DNA of 64,000 nucleotides from positions 28,578 to 92,577 of the forward strand of contig CALUPF010000047.1 in the NCBI GenBank assembly GCA_944322545.1, written 5' to 3'. Below, piece after piece: positions 18,274 to 26,295 of this stretch. The notes beneath the pieces were generated by a model. It saw only the letters and a program-made list of their open reading frames with translations, did not search any database and was not told the origin of the DNA. Position 1 is the stretch's first letter, and each line of letters begins with the position of its first letter. The translations under genes were made by a program, and so were the position numbers. The DNA is from Candidatus Gastranaerophilales bacterium. Lineage in GTDB: Bacteria > Cyanobacteriota > Vampirovibrionia > Gastranaerophilales > Gastranaerophilaceae.

Positions 18274-19374
18274 CTAATCTTGATATTTGACTCTTTCTTT
18301 TTTGTAACCAGAAGGACATTCTTTTGAAAATTTATTATCTTTTCCATTAGTATACCAATGGAATCCTGTTGTAGTTTTAAAATTGTCATTATTAATGTGG
18401 TATTGAATCATACTTTTGACTGAATTCTCTATTGAAGATGACAGTCTTCCAATTGAATATCCTTCAGGACAATCATATTCGAATTTTTCTTTAATTCCAT
18501 TGTTATACCAATGACGGTTTTTATTAAGTTTTGACATATGTAAACAGCTTTTTACATTTTCGTCATATTTCTTCTTTTTAATATTTGATAGTTTTTGTCT
18601 TGTTTCTTTAGACATTTTCGGAGAATTTCCTCCTTCGTTAAAATTCAATCCGTTTGGCCAAAGAGTATTATTATATTGAATCCAAAATGTTTCTAATCTA
18701 TTAAGTTCTTCATAAGATGATGCATAACATACAATCTTTCTATCAAAGTATTTTAAAAAGTTTTCTTCTGTAAAATTAATGTTATTTTTTCTAAATTTTG
18801 TTCTTATATATGAACTTCCAGTAAGATATGAATTTTCTAATGTTGGAAATGGTTTATCATACTCGTTTGAAAACTTATGTTGACCTATATATTGTTTACC
18901 AGAAGATTTTTCTGTAAGTAAATATATGTATCCATAAATATGAGATTCATAAAATTTAATTTTTTCTAAAATTTTGTCTACACATTCTTCTGTCGATAGT
19001 TCAGATGTATTTAAGTAAACTATCTTTGCTCCCTTTTCTCTATGATGATTTAGTGCTTCATTGAAACACTTTGTGTCAAAATCATAATCAACATACTCAT
19101 GATGTGTTTCTTTGATGCGCTTTTCAAAAGTCTCTTTGTCACAATAATGATATGCAATAAGATGAAACGGAAATGATAAATAAAATTCTTCTACCTGAGT
19201 TGAATAGTTGTTTCGATTATAACGTTTTGCATATGCTTCAAGAGAAACTGTTCCTCTATCATAACAAAGAATATCTTGATTTAGACGTTTTGCTAAAGCA
19301 ACTTTTGTTGTTGTTTTTCCGCACCTATCAAGACCTTCAAAATCAACTATCCACTGATTTTTTGGTTTATACAT
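18274..19374 (-). CDS. dNMP/thymidylate-kinase-like P-loop protein fused to a GIY-YIG homing endonuclease
   Basis: 366 residues. Residues ~1-140 form a P-loop kinase resembling thymidylate/dNMP kinases (FEGLDRCGKTTTK at ~10-22, then CYDRGTVSLEAY). Residues ~147-235 are a GIY-YIG domain (IYGYIYLL ... GKQYIGQHKF). The end has two NUMOD-like DNA-binding repeats (HWYNNGIKEKF...CPEGY and HWYTNGKDNKF...CPSGY). The kinase part looks complete, so the endonuclease appears to have replaced its stop codon. The fusion may still supply a nucleoside monophosphate kinase for the ThyX product. Confidence 0.8.
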   Translation of the reverse strand: MYKPKNQWIVDFEGLDRCGKTTTKVALAKRLNQDILCYDRGTVSLEAYAKRYNRNNYSTQVEEFYLSFPFHLIAYHYCDKETFEKRIKETHHEYVDYDFDTKCFNEALNHHREKGAKIVYLNTSELSTEECVDKILEKIKFYESHIYGYIYLLTEKSSGKQYIGQHKFSNEYDKPFPTLENSYLTGSSYIRTKFRKNNINFTEENFLKYFDRKIVCYASSYEELNRLETFWIQYNNTLWPNGLNFNEGGNSPKMSKETRQKLSNIKKKKYDENVKSCLHMSKLNKNRHWYNNGIKEKFEYDCPEGYSIGRLSSSIENSVKSMIQYHINNDNFKTTTGFHWYTNGKDNKFSKECPSGYKKERVKYQD

Positions 19375-19903
19375 CTTTTTCCTTTAAATTTTTAATACTT
19401 ACCAATAAATTCATAACTCTTTTTCCAGCTTCATTCCAGACATCTGTTACTATATCTGATTTGTTTCCTAACATTTTTTCTCTATTAATGTAATAAAGAA
19501 CATCAATTGAATCTGCACAATCAACAATTTTCTTTACTAGTTCATCTTTAAGAGCAAGAGAATATTCTTCAAATAAAGGAGTAGTTTTCATGAACTCAAA
19601 TTCTTGACTATCTAATCCTTCTTTTATTGCTGGATTTTTTCTTTTTACTACAAAATTTACATCATTTGTGATTGTCTCTCCCCAGTCATGAGTTGCAGCT
19701 AATTGGCAAGCTAAGAGTGTTCGATGTTCATCTATTTCAAAATGTTTGCATAAAATCATTGTAAGCTGTGTTACATAATGCATATGTTCTGCATCATTTT
19801 CATGAACAATTACATGACGTCCTGCCCATCTTACAATGTTTCCCTGTTTATAAAGATCATATGATAAAAGCTTATTCATTAAGTTTTTAATCGGCTTTTT
19901 CAT
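19367..19903 (-). CDS. HD-domain 5'-deoxynucleotidase (YfbR-like)
   Basis: 178 residues. HD-superfamily metal motif: H...(HENDAEHMHYVTQL) at ~31-45, the HD pair in ATHDWGE at ~70, and a late Asp in VDCADSID at ~130. YfbR enzymes dephosphorylate dNMPs. Sits between ThyX and the kinase fusion with overlapping ends, so likely one operon for deoxynucleotide supply. A DatZ-like dATPase role was considered but no PurZ gene is in the window. Confidence 0.8.
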   Translation of the reverse strand: MKKPIKNLMNKLLSYDLYKQGNIVRWAGRHVIVHENDAEHMHYVTQLTMILCKHFEIDEHRTLLACQLAATHDWGETITNDVNFVVKRKNPAIKEGLDSQEFEFMKTTPLFEEYSLALKDELVKKIVDCADSIDVLYYINREKMLGNKSDIVTDVWNEAGKRVMNLLVSIKNLKEKDV

Positions 19904-20819
19904 CTGAACTCCATTTTTCTTTTAGGAAATCATAGATTTGTTGGAATATAGATTTAGGGTTTTTATGAGTTCCCATCAAATCTTCACGATGTTTGTTGTA
20001 TACGAAATCATCTGAACGATATTCAAACTTATCATCTTGAGGTTCAGGTAAATAGAGATTTGTTGAACGTTCTTTTCTGGCATTCATTTGATAGAATTTG
20101 TTTTCTTGGTCAATGTCAATAAGATGTAGAGATTTGAGTTTTGGGTAAACTCTTAAGATTTCTGCCCACATATGCATAGCAACAAGATTGTCTTCTTTTG
20201 GCTGAATTTCTCTATCAATCCTTTGTTTTACAACTTTTACAAGAGTTAGCCAGTCCATTGACATGTAATATTGCTGATAAGTTGATTTCGGAAGAACATA
20301 TCGAGCATCCATTGTTGAAACTTCTCCAGAGTCAACTAATTCTTTGTAAATTTTCTTCTGTTCATCACATGTTGCAATATATCTTTTATAAAGTTCTGGA
20401 CAATTAACAATTGATTCAGGAACAACTACATCTTCTTGAGCAAGAGGCCTATCTCCTGTGCAAACTGAACTAAATGTAATTTGACGATGTCTTAGATAAT
20501 GTGATACACCGATATATGAAAGTCCTTTAACAAGAAAAGTAAATTTAAACGTTTCAAGACTTCCAGGAAGATGTTCTCCTTTAAACATTCTGATAAGAAT
20601 ATCTTCGGCTTCTTCATCTGTATATGATTCTTTAATTCCCCAAGTAGCATCAACAAATTTTGGAATGTAAGATTTTAGTTGTTCCCATGTTAGATAAGAA
20701 CCGTCTAATAGATGAACTTCAATTGCTGATTCAAGAGTTTTATATTTAGTTTTAATTTCAGTATTTAAGATGTTTTTTGATTTGTGAACTACTTTTGGAA
20801 TATTTTCATTTAGTGGCAT
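19887..20819 (-). CDS. thyX: ThyX-family flavin-dependent thymidylate synthase, divergent motif
   Basis: 310 residues. Family signature LRHRQITFSSVCTGDR at ~113-128 stands where ThyX has RHRxxSxNExSxR; the NE/S positions are changed (TFSSVC). The later segment 'MDARYVLPKSTYQQYYMSMDWLTL...RIDREIQPKED' matches the substrate-binding half. ThyX methylates dUMP to dTMP with FAD and methylene-tetrahydrofolate. The altered motif and the hypermodification genes elsewhere leave open a changed product such as a hydroxymethylated pyrimidine (inference). Confidence 0.8.
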   Translation of the reverse strand: MPLNENIPKVVHKSKNILNTEIKTKYKTLESAIEVHLLDGSYLTWEQLKSYIPKFVDATWGIKESYTDEEAEDILIRMFKGEHLPGSLETFKFTFLVKGLSYIGVSHYLRHRQITFSSVCTGDRPLAQEDVVVPESIVNCPELYKRYIATCDEQKKIYKELVDSGEVSTMDARYVLPKSTYQQYYMSMDWLTLVKVVKQRIDREIQPKEDNLVAMHMWAEILRVYPKLKSLHLIDIDQENKFYQMNARKERSTNLYLPEPQDDKFEYRSDDFVYNKHREDLMGTHKNPKSIFQQIYDFLKEKWSSDEKAD

Positions 20820-21358
20820 TATTCTAGCTCCGTGCTTCCTAGGTCAAAAACTTTTTCACCATTTACATAATCTTGCAATTCAATATCATTTCTGATACAG
20901 TTGTCTGCAGCTGATGCAATCATAATATTCATTTTTGGACGAGTTGAGTTATCAAACAATGTGATTTCATCTACTCCATTTTCAAGAAGATTTTCTTTTT
21001 CTTCAATGAATTGGTCTTCAGTAATAATGTTGTTTTTGAAATCTTCTTTTAGTTTGTGATATTTTTCTTTTATCATCTTTCCTTTGATTGCATATCCAAT
21101 TTCAATCAAAACTCCTGTATCTCTAAAAGAAATGTCTGCAAAAATTCCTTTGCAACTATCAATTCCGATTAAATCATTTTTGAAAATTTCTTTAGCCCTT
21201 TCTAAAGTCATTGGACCTTCTGCAAGATTTCCTGCATCTAGTCTTGGTTCAAAAATGTTGAACTTTTGTTTTAGTGAAGAAGAAGTAAGTTCATAATTTT
21301 TCTCTTGCTCTTCACTGAACCACCCAGAAGCTAGATAATAATCATGCTTCTTGTTCAT
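20819..21358 (-). CDS. Nucleoside 2-deoxyribosyltransferase-like protein
   Basis: 179 residues with AAAAGGAGG upstream. Family features: YYLASGWFSEEQ at the N-terminus, 'DLIGIDSCKGIFADISFRDTGVLIEIGYAIKGK' at ~80-115 with the catalytic-type Asp/Glu positions. These enzymes exchange bases on deoxyribose and often appear in phage nucleotide-modification clusters. First gene of its unit, behind the promoter at 21391. Confidence 0.75.
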   Translation of the reverse strand: MNKKHDYYLASGWFSEEQEKNYELTSSSLKQKFNIFEPRLDAGNLAEGPMTLERAKEIFKNDLIGIDSCKGIFADISFRDTGVLIEIGYAIKGKMIKEKYHKLKEDFKNNIITEDQFIEEKENLLENGVDEITLFDNSTRPKMNIMIASAADNCIRNDIELQDYVNGEKVFDLGSTELE

Positions 21359-21390
21359 AATTGCCTCCTTTTATTTGTTAAGATATTTTT

Positions 21391-21419
21391 ATTTTAATTT
21401 AGAAGACTAAAAAAGTAAA
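21391..21419 (-). promoter_or_regulatory. Palindrome-type promoter, minus strand
   Basis: Minus-strand ATATTTACTTTTTT context: TTTACT - 17 - TAAAAT. Drives the deoxyribosyltransferase/ThyX/HD/kinase/MazG unit. Confidence 0.7.
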
Positions 21420-21421
21420 TA

Positions 21422-21718
21422 TTATTTTAACAAATCATCAATTCCATATTGCTTCGCGTCAGCAATAGTTTTTCCTTTTCGAGTATTGAAAAACCAGACA
21501 AATGGCATTTCAATTCCAAGTTTTTCTGAAATCTTAGATGCTTCTTTTTTCCAACCATCAAATAATAGTGTTTGTTTTACAACTACATCATATCCTGCAT
21601 TTTTAAACTCTTGAATGATAGAATCATATTCTCTAGTCTTTCCGCAGAGTTTACATGTAGTTGTATATATAAAAGCTTTATTTCTGTTTGGATTTTCTGG
21701 TCTTTGGTCTATTAGCAT
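21422..21718 (-). CDS. Glutaredoxin/thioredoxin-like protein
   Basis: 98 residues. A CxxC pair follows the first strand (FIYTTTCKLCGKTREY), then a helix, a second strand (GYDVVVKQTLL) and the 'MPFVWFFN' strand that fits the cis-Pro region (IEMPF). Such small redoxins reduce ribonucleotide reductase or other phage enzymes. Overlaps the gene before it. Confidence 0.7.
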   Translation of the reverse strand: MLIDQRPENPNRNKAFIYTTTCKLCGKTREYDSIIQEFKNAGYDVVVKQTLLFDGWKKEASKISEKLGIEMPFVWFFNTRKGKTIADAKQYGIDDLLK

Positions 21719-21890
21719 TTTTTAATTCTTCTTTAAACACTTTAGTTATTTCTTGATACATCTTTGTTTCTGGACTTTGAGCATCAATGATTTTATTATA
21801 AATGCAAGAAGTGTTTTCATATGTATGTTTACATAATCCACAAATGCATTTTAGCTTATTTTGTGATTTCTTAGATAATATTTCTTTCAT
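21678..21890 (-). CDS. Small Cys-rich, probably zinc-binding protein
   Basis: 70 residues. Cys pattern CICGLC...C near residues 15-29 suggests a small metal site; the rest is helical with a very basic end (RPKTRKSKQK). A TATAAT box lies seven bases before the ATG, so the gene may also be read from its own leaderless transcript. Function unknown. Confidence 0.55.
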   Translation of the reverse strand: MKEILSKKSQNKLKCICGLCKHTYENTSCIYNKIIDAQSPETKMYQEITKVFKEELKNANRPKTRKSKQK

Positions 21891-21922
21891 AATTTGAATT
21901 ATATAATAAAGTATTTATAAAT

Positions 21923-22426
21923 TTAAATATCAAGTTTATCTGAAATACATCTATAACAGTCAGAATATTCAATTCCTGTATAGAGAGAAATTGTCATTGC
22001 AAAGTTCTTAAAATCATCTATAATGATTTCTCTGACAGTTTCATAATCACAGCTCTCTAATAGTTCAAGGTCATGCTCAATAACTCTACACCAGTGCTTG
22101 ATTTTGCAATGAGACCTTTTATTATAGTTTTTTGCTAATGATTCTAATAAGTCTTGCTTCTCTCGTCTTGTTTTAGTTTCTAATTTAATCATCTCATTGA
22201 TAGATTTAATCTTTTCTTTTATTGAATCGATTTCTAGAATGACTTCTGGTGATTCTTCTCCAGTTGACTTAATAGTTTCATTAACTTCTTCTTTTTCTTT
22301 CAGGTCTAATTCATAAAGCATCAACGTTTCATAATCATGACAAACAGCAGCTTCTGAAGCACAGATGTCAAATATAAGTTCTAAAATTATTCCTCTACTA
22401 GTTTGATTCTTGTTGTAGTCTAACAT
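21923..22426 (-). CDS. Hypothetical helical protein
   Basis: 167 residues. Central coiled coil (~50-110, Lys/Glu-rich) with Cys residues near both ends (CASEAAVCH and YSDCYRC). Overlaps the preceding gene. Part of the unit behind 23331-23359. No family recognised. Confidence 0.6.
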   Translation of the reverse strand: MLDYNKNQTSRGIILELIFDICASEAAVCHDYETLMLYELDLKEKEEVNETIKSTGEESPEVILEIDSIKEKIKSINEMIKLETKTRREKQDLLESLAKNYNKRSHCKIKHWCRVIEHDLELLESCDYETVREIIIDDFKNFAMTISLYTGIEYSDCYRCISDKLDI

Positions 22427-22697
22427 TGTCTAAAATATTGTGAATTTTTTCTACTTGCTCTGGATATCTTTTAATAATAGTCTCATCTGAATATATCATT
22501 TGGTCAACCCATATGACTAAACACTCATGAAAGCCTTGTTCGTCTAATTCAACATCTTCATTAGAAAAAAGATACCTGACAATTTGTTTATCAGCTTCAT
22601 AAAAATTCATTTCAGTTTCTAGAATAGAAATGACTTGTTTGTCTTTTAGACTAATCTTGTAACTTAAAGATTCTACTGGTTCATATGTTTCAATCAT
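22398..22697 (-). CDS. Hypothetical acidic protein
   Basis: 99 residues, acidic. Alternating pattern without known motifs. A TAAAAT box ends six bases before the ATG, so a leaderless start is possible in addition to readthrough from upstream. Confidence 0.55.
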   Translation of the reverse strand: MIETYEPVESLSYKISLKDKQVISILETEMNFYEADKQIVRYLFSNEDVELDEQGFHECLVIWVDQMIYSDETIIKRYPEQVEKIHNILDNVRLQQESN

Positions 22698-22701
22698 GTA
22701 T

Positions 22702-23010
22702 TTATTTTAACTTATTTTTGTTAACTTCAGAACTCTCTTTCATATATTTGATGTATTCATTAAGATTTTCTTGGAGTTCTTTGTTACTTTTTGATTTCTT
22801 TACATAATATTCAAGAGTCTTAAGACAGTCATCAACACCTTCTGAATATTTCAAATGACATAGTCGATAAAGATTTCCTAATTCAAATGGTCTTAAAATT
22901 GTCTCGCCACATTTATATAAAAAGACACCATCAATTTTTGTTGATTTGAAGCCTATCTTTTCAGCAAATTCTCCATAGTCTTTAAGTGTTGGTTTAGAAA
23001 TACGATTCAT
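22702..23010 (-). CDS. Hypothetical helical protein
   Basis: 102 residues with GGAG 10 bases before ATG. Basic and helical, Lys/Glu-rich C-terminal half. Overlaps the previous gene by 17 bases. No family recognised. Confidence 0.55.
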   Translation of the reverse strand: MNRISKPTLKDYGEFAEKIGFKSTKIDGVFLYKCGETILRPFELGNLYRLCHLKYSEGVDDCLKTLEYYVKKSKSNKELQENLNEYIKYMKESSEVNKNKLK

Positions 23011-23299
23011 CTAAAAGAATCTCCGAATAAATTGAGTTAACCATCTTTGATTGATGTTCTAGAAAGATTTTGTTTTTAGTCATTCCCTTAGTGTTTACTT
23101 CAAAGATATTTTCTAAATCATCTTTAGCATATTTAAGTTCAGTGTTATTGTCAACTTTTCTATCATATTCTTTGATTTTCTTGAAAATCTTTTTTGCTGA
23201 TTCAAGAGATTTGTCTTTTGCATCTTGATAATATGCATTTAGGTCACAATCATATGCAACAAATATTCTGTTTGCTAAGTATGATGTTCTATCTAACAT
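22994..23299 (-). CDS. Hypothetical protein
   Basis: 101 residues with AAAGGAG upstream. First gene behind the promoter at 23331-23359. Helical with a Lys/Asp-rich middle (KDKSLESAKKIFKKIKEYDRK). Function unknown. Confidence 0.6.
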   Translation of the reverse strand: MLDRTSYLANRIFVAYDCDLNAYYQDAKDKSLESAKKIFKKIKEYDRKVDNNTELKYAKDDLENIFEVNTKGMTKNKIFLEHQSKMVNSIYSEILLDESYF

Positions 23300-23330
23300 T
23301 TTAGCTCCTTTGCTTTATGTTTATATTTAT

Positions 23331-23359
23331 ATTGTATCATAAAACTATCAAAAAGTAAA
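23331..23359 (-). promoter_or_regulatory. Palindrome-type promoter, minus strand (full palindrome)
   Basis: Minus-strand TTTACT - 17 - TACAAT with the complete AAAAAGTATTTACTTTTT palindrome. It lies just below the terminator that follows the ribbon-helix-helix gene. Confidence 0.75.
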
Positions 23360-23377
23360 TACTTTTTATAACTTTGT

Positions 23378-23402
23378 TTAAAAAAGGTCCTTATTGGACC
23401 TT
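23378..23402 (-). terminator. Rho-independent terminator, minus strand
   Basis: Read on the minus strand, AAGGTCC pairs with GGACCTT across AATAA, followed by a run of T. It ends the recombination operon five bases after the ribbon-helix-helix stop. Confidence 0.85.
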
Positions 23403-23406
23403 CTTA

Positions 23407-23538
23407 TTAATCAGATTCTGTTAAATATTCATCTAGAAGCTTATTAATAATTGTAGAAACTCTAATCTTTTTGTCTTTTAATTCATTCCATAGAGATTCT
23501 TTAATGCTTATTGTAATTGTTTTTCTAGTTTTTGCCAT
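23407..23538 (-). CDS. Small ribbon-helix-helix (CopG/Arc-like) DNA-binding protein
   Basis: 43 residues. A basic ribbon (KTRKTITISIKESLW) is followed by helix 1 and helix 2 (STIINKLLDEYL), the complete pattern of MetJ/Arc/CopG proteins, which bind short palindromes as dimers or tetramers. Last gene of the ERF operon and next to a full copy of the palindrome promoter. A good candidate for the regulator that reads the repeated palindrome (inference). Confidence 0.75.
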   Translation of the reverse strand: MAKTRKTITISIKESLWNELKDKKIRVSTIINKLLDEYLTESD

Positions 23539-23553
23539 ATTCCTTCATTCTGC

Positions 23554-24132
23554 CTACCCTTCATTAATTTCTGTATTATTTATAATTTTCTCATTCTCTT
23601 TTTTCATGTCTTCTAATAATTCTCTTTTCTTATTAGAAAATAAATCTTTTAATTCTTCTTGTTGGTTTGGACGAATTGAAGAATATAATTTCTGGAGTTC
23701 TTTTACTGATTTCGCTTCATTTACTCTAGATTTGATTTCAGATTCTTCTATAAAGCAATCATCATCTTTGTCACCGATAATTCCAAAGATTGAGAATAAA
23801 GTATATCGTCTAAAATAAGTAATTGATGCTCCCCAGTCCTGAGGATTTGTTTCTGAACGTGGTTTTAAGATGACTGTTGATTTAACAATTTCTTCACCTG
23901 TTTCTTCATCATATACGATTGTTACTAAACAATTCTTTCCGTCAATTATTGTCAACGGTTGAGTATAACCAACTTTTAGTTCTTCAAGAACTGGGTCAAC
24001 TATATCTTTGAATTTGTTTAGAGATACATAGTCATAACTAAATTTACCAGCTTCTGCTTTTGAGTCAACACCGAGTTTTTTGATTCTTTGATAAACTTTA
24101 AATAGTTTACTGTATTTGTTAGTCTTTTCCAT
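23554..24132 (-). CDS. ERF-family single-strand annealing recombinase
   Basis: 192 residues with AGGAGG directly upstream. The ERF signature GASITYFRRYTLFSIFGI followed by DKDDD is at ~98-121. ERF proteins anneal complementary single strands in phage recombination. It pairs with the YqaJ-type exonuclease upstream. C-terminal third is a charged helix, probably for partner binding. Confidence 0.88.
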   Translation of the reverse strand: MEKTNKYSKLFKVYQRIKKLGVDSKAEAGKFSYDYVSLNKFKDIVDPVLEELKVGYTQPLTIIDGKNCLVTIVYDEETGEEIVKSTVILKPRSETNPQDWGASITYFRRYTLFSIFGIIGDKDDDCFIEESEIKSRVNEAKSVKELQKLYSSIRPNQQEELKDLFSNKKRELLEDMKKENEKIINNTEINEG

Positions 24133-24586
24133 TTTCCTCCTTGAGAATTAAAGTTTTTGGCTTTGTCCAAACGATATATTCTTTTTCTATGTGTTCAACA
24201 CCAGGGACATCATTTTTAAAGAGTTCAAATTCTTGTTTAATCTGAGAATTCATTTCTTTAACTTTTTTCTCTAGTTTGGGAAGTTCTTTAAATTCTTCAG
24301 GTAATTTTGATGGGTCTTTAATTTTGTATGAATTTCTCACTGCTAATGTGATTTTTCCTGCTGGACCTTCTGAAGTTTTTTGATTAGTCTTCTTCAAGAA
24401 TTTAATTGCAGCTTTGTCAAATTCTTTTCTGAATTCTTTAAGTTCAGAATCTAGTTTTTGATATTCTTCAAAATATTTAGATGCTTGAATGAGTTTGTTA
24501 AATTCTTCATTGATTTGAACTAATCTTTCTTCTTTTTCTTGAATAAGAAGTCCAAGACTTTGTATATCTGTATTCTTGTTCATCAT
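24119..24586 (-). CDS. Coiled-coil protein of the recombination operon
   Basis: 155 residues. Long charged coiled coil at ~10-70 with a middle strand segment (GPAGKITLAVRNSYKI) and a second coil (~105-130). It resembles the layout of Gp157-like phage proteins that accompany recombinases, but no diagnostic motif is seen. Overlaps ERF. Confidence 0.6.
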   Translation of the reverse strand: MMNKNTDIQSLGLLIQEKEERLVQINEEFNKLIQASKYFEEYQKLDSELKEFRKEFDKAAIKFLKKTNQKTSEGPAGKITLAVRNSYKIKDPSKLPEEFKELPKLEKKVKEMNSQIKQEFELFKNDVPGVEHIEKEYIVWTKPKTLILKEENGKD

Positions 24587-25089
24587 AGCATTCCTAATAA
24601 CTGAGAGATTTTGAGTTTTGCAGTTTCTTGTTTAATATTAGAAAGTTTAAAATCGTATTCATTTTCTCCAACAGTCACATGTAAAGTTACTGAATCAAGT
24701 TCTTTTCCTAAAATATTAGTTTCTTTTTCAACTTTAATTTCTTGTTGTTTTTCTTCTTTACTATATTTTTTAACAGTGACTTTATTGAAGTTTGGTGCAA
24801 TTAATGGTGACATATTTTTCGATGTTCCGTTAATGTATTCTTTTCGAGGAATATCTATCAAATTTCCATTCTTACGATGGTAGTTGATAAAAGAAGCTCC
24901 AGCTTGATATTGTTTTGGAATTCCTGGGTCGTATCCAGCAAACCTCATCATTTCCTGAAGTGTTGCTCCAGATTCTGGACATAGTCTTTTAATTCTTTCT
25001 AGTCGAAGCTTACCTTTTTCTTTAGGAGATAGCTCAGACTTGATAGCGTCAGATGTCTTTTTGAAAAAAGATACTTTTGATGCTTCCAT
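24583..25089 (-). CDS. Hypothetical basic protein of the recombination operon
   Basis: 168 residues from ATG 25089 (MEASKVSFFKK), with AAAGGA upstream; a longer frame has no ribosome site. Basic N-terminal half (LSPKEKGKLRLERIKRLCPE; FINYHRKNGNL) may bind DNA; C-terminal part looks like a beta domain (DSVTLHVTVGENEYDFKL). Function unknown. Confidence 0.6.
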   Translation of the reverse strand: MEASKVSFFKKTSDAIKSELSPKEKGKLRLERIKRLCPESGATLQEMMRFAGYDPGIPKQYQAGASFINYHRKNGNLIDIPRKEYINGTSKNMSPLIAPNFNKVTVKKYSKEEKQQEIKVEKETNILGKELDSVTLHVTVGENEYDFKLSNIKQETAKLKISQLLGML

Positions 25090-25116
25090 AATTTCCTTTC
25101 TTTTATTTATAAGAAA

Positions 25117-25145
25117 ATTATATACTTTTATAAAAGAAAAGTAAA
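25117..25145 (-). promoter_or_regulatory. Palindrome-type promoter, minus strand
   Basis: Minus-strand TTTACT - 17 - TATAAT in an AGTATTTACTTTT context. Starts the ERF operon. Confidence 0.7.
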
Positions 25146-25147
25146 TA

Positions 25148-25456
25148 CTATTTTTTATTTGAATCATTAATAGCATTTAATAGGACCATATAATTGATAA
25201 TGTCTCCTGTCTTTTCACGAAGCATCTCTGTATTTGATTCAACTTTTCCAAAGACAATATCTCTCAAGCTTACTAAATGTTTGAGACAATACATAAATAA
25301 TACTTGTTCCATCGGAAGACCAGACATTTCTGAACCTTCTTTAAAATTATTTAGTGGGTCATCATTTGGAGCATATTCTTTGTTCTTTTTAATGAGAGTA
25401 TTTTCACATCTTTTAAGAGTATCATTTACTGATACATTAAATTCATCTCTATTCAT
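25148..25456 (-). CDS. Nmad1-like (DUF1599-type) nucleotide-modification-associated protein
   Basis: 102 residues, all helical. The pattern KKNKEYAPNDDPLNNFKEGSE, then 'EQVLFMYCLKHLVSL' and finally 'EKTGDIINYMVLL' fits the 'nucleotide modification associated domain 1' family, whose members resemble MazG-type NTP pyrophosphatases. Such proteins are linked to phages with altered bases. Overlaps the exonuclease gene. Confidence 0.65.
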   Translation of the reverse strand: MNRDEFNVSVNDTLKRCENTLIKKNKEYAPNDDPLNNFKEGSEMSGLPMEQVLFMYCLKHLVSLRDIVFGKVESNTEMLREKTGDIINYMVLLNAINDSNKK

Positions 25457-26078
25457 TTTCTAATGCTTTCTTAAATGCTTCTTGATATTTTAGATTTGGT
25501 TTAATTTTTGTAATATAAAGAACTTTTTCTGGGTGTCGTTTTCCATCTTCAGTAAGTCTTTCATCTAGATAATCTGGATTATACTGAACAAAATAACACC
25601 ATTTTGATTCTGTCACCCATGTGTTCCACTGAATTTGCATCATAATATGTTCATCAATTTTTTCATGGCAAGATTCGTGATGTTTAAATCCAAAGCATTT
25701 GATTTCACAAATTTCTGAAATTTTTCCATCATTATCATAAATCACTCCATCTGGTGAACAACCAACGCAATCATATGCATCTGCTACAACAAAACCAACT
25801 TCATCAATCTTCAAATCATCTGGATAATTATCTAATGTAGAAAGTTTATCTCTTAATAGATTTCTAGCAACAGGTTCTAAGTCTATTCCACGTTTTGCAG
25901 CTTTGCTTACAGGACCTGAATATTTCATTGAATTAGTTGCGTGCTTATAAGCTTGCTGAAGAGCATATTGCTTTCCATTTTTTAAAAGATCATAGCTAAT
26001 CGTCCCAGAAATATGGTCTTTCTTAATTTTGAACCAGTCATCTGAGCCTTGGTCAAATGTTAGAATTTTATAGCTCAC
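25449..26078 (-). CDS. YqaJ-type (lambda exonuclease-like) recombination nuclease
   Basis: 209 residues from a GTG start with GGAGAAGA upstream. Restriction-endonuclease-like fold: SDDWFKIKKDHISGTISY near the start, RGIDLEPVARNLL, the metal site around CSPDGVIYDN and EICEIKCFGFKHHE (D...ExK). Produces 3' single strands for ERF annealing. The exonuclease-annealase pair is typical of phage recombination. Confidence 0.88.
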   Translation of the reverse strand: MSYKILTFDQGSDDWFKIKKDHISGTISYDLLKNGKQYALQQAYKHATNSMKYSGPVSKAAKRGIDLEPVARNLLRDKLSTLDNYPDDLKIDEVGFVVADAYDCVGCSPDGVIYDNDGKISEICEIKCFGFKHHESCHEKIDEHIMMQIQWNTWVTESKWCYFVQYNPDYLDERLTEDGKRHPEKVLYITKIKPNLKYQEAFKKALENE

Positions 26079-26295
26079 TCTTCTTCTCCAACATTTTGTT
26101 AGTTTTTTCTAACATTTCATCACATTCCCAATGAAAAGTATCTTCAAAAAAATATTTTTCTGACGAAGAACAAATAAAATTTGAGCGTCCATTTAGATAA
26201 ATCATTGTAAAATTTCTAATTGCTTGAAAAAATCTTAAGTCTGGATTTTCGTTCAGATATTGAACAAATTGTTCTTTTGTTTTTCTATCTCTCAT
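26068..26295 (-). CDS. Hypothetical protein
   Basis: 75 residues from the second ATG (26295), which has GAGGG five bases upstream; a start at 26307 is also possible. Aromatic and basic, containing FFQAIRNFTMIYLNGRS. Lies between RusA and the exonuclease. Function unknown. Confidence 0.55.
   Translation of the reverse strand: MRDRKTKEQFVQYLNENPDLRFFQAIRNFTMIYLNGRSNFICSSSEKYFFEDTFHWECDEMLEKTNKMLEKKSEL

Noticed and set aside
19367..19903. DatZ-type dATPase of a 2-aminoadenine pathway
   Set aside because: No PurZ (adenylosuccinate-synthetase-like) gene is present in the window, and the HD protein fits YfbR-type nucleotidases.
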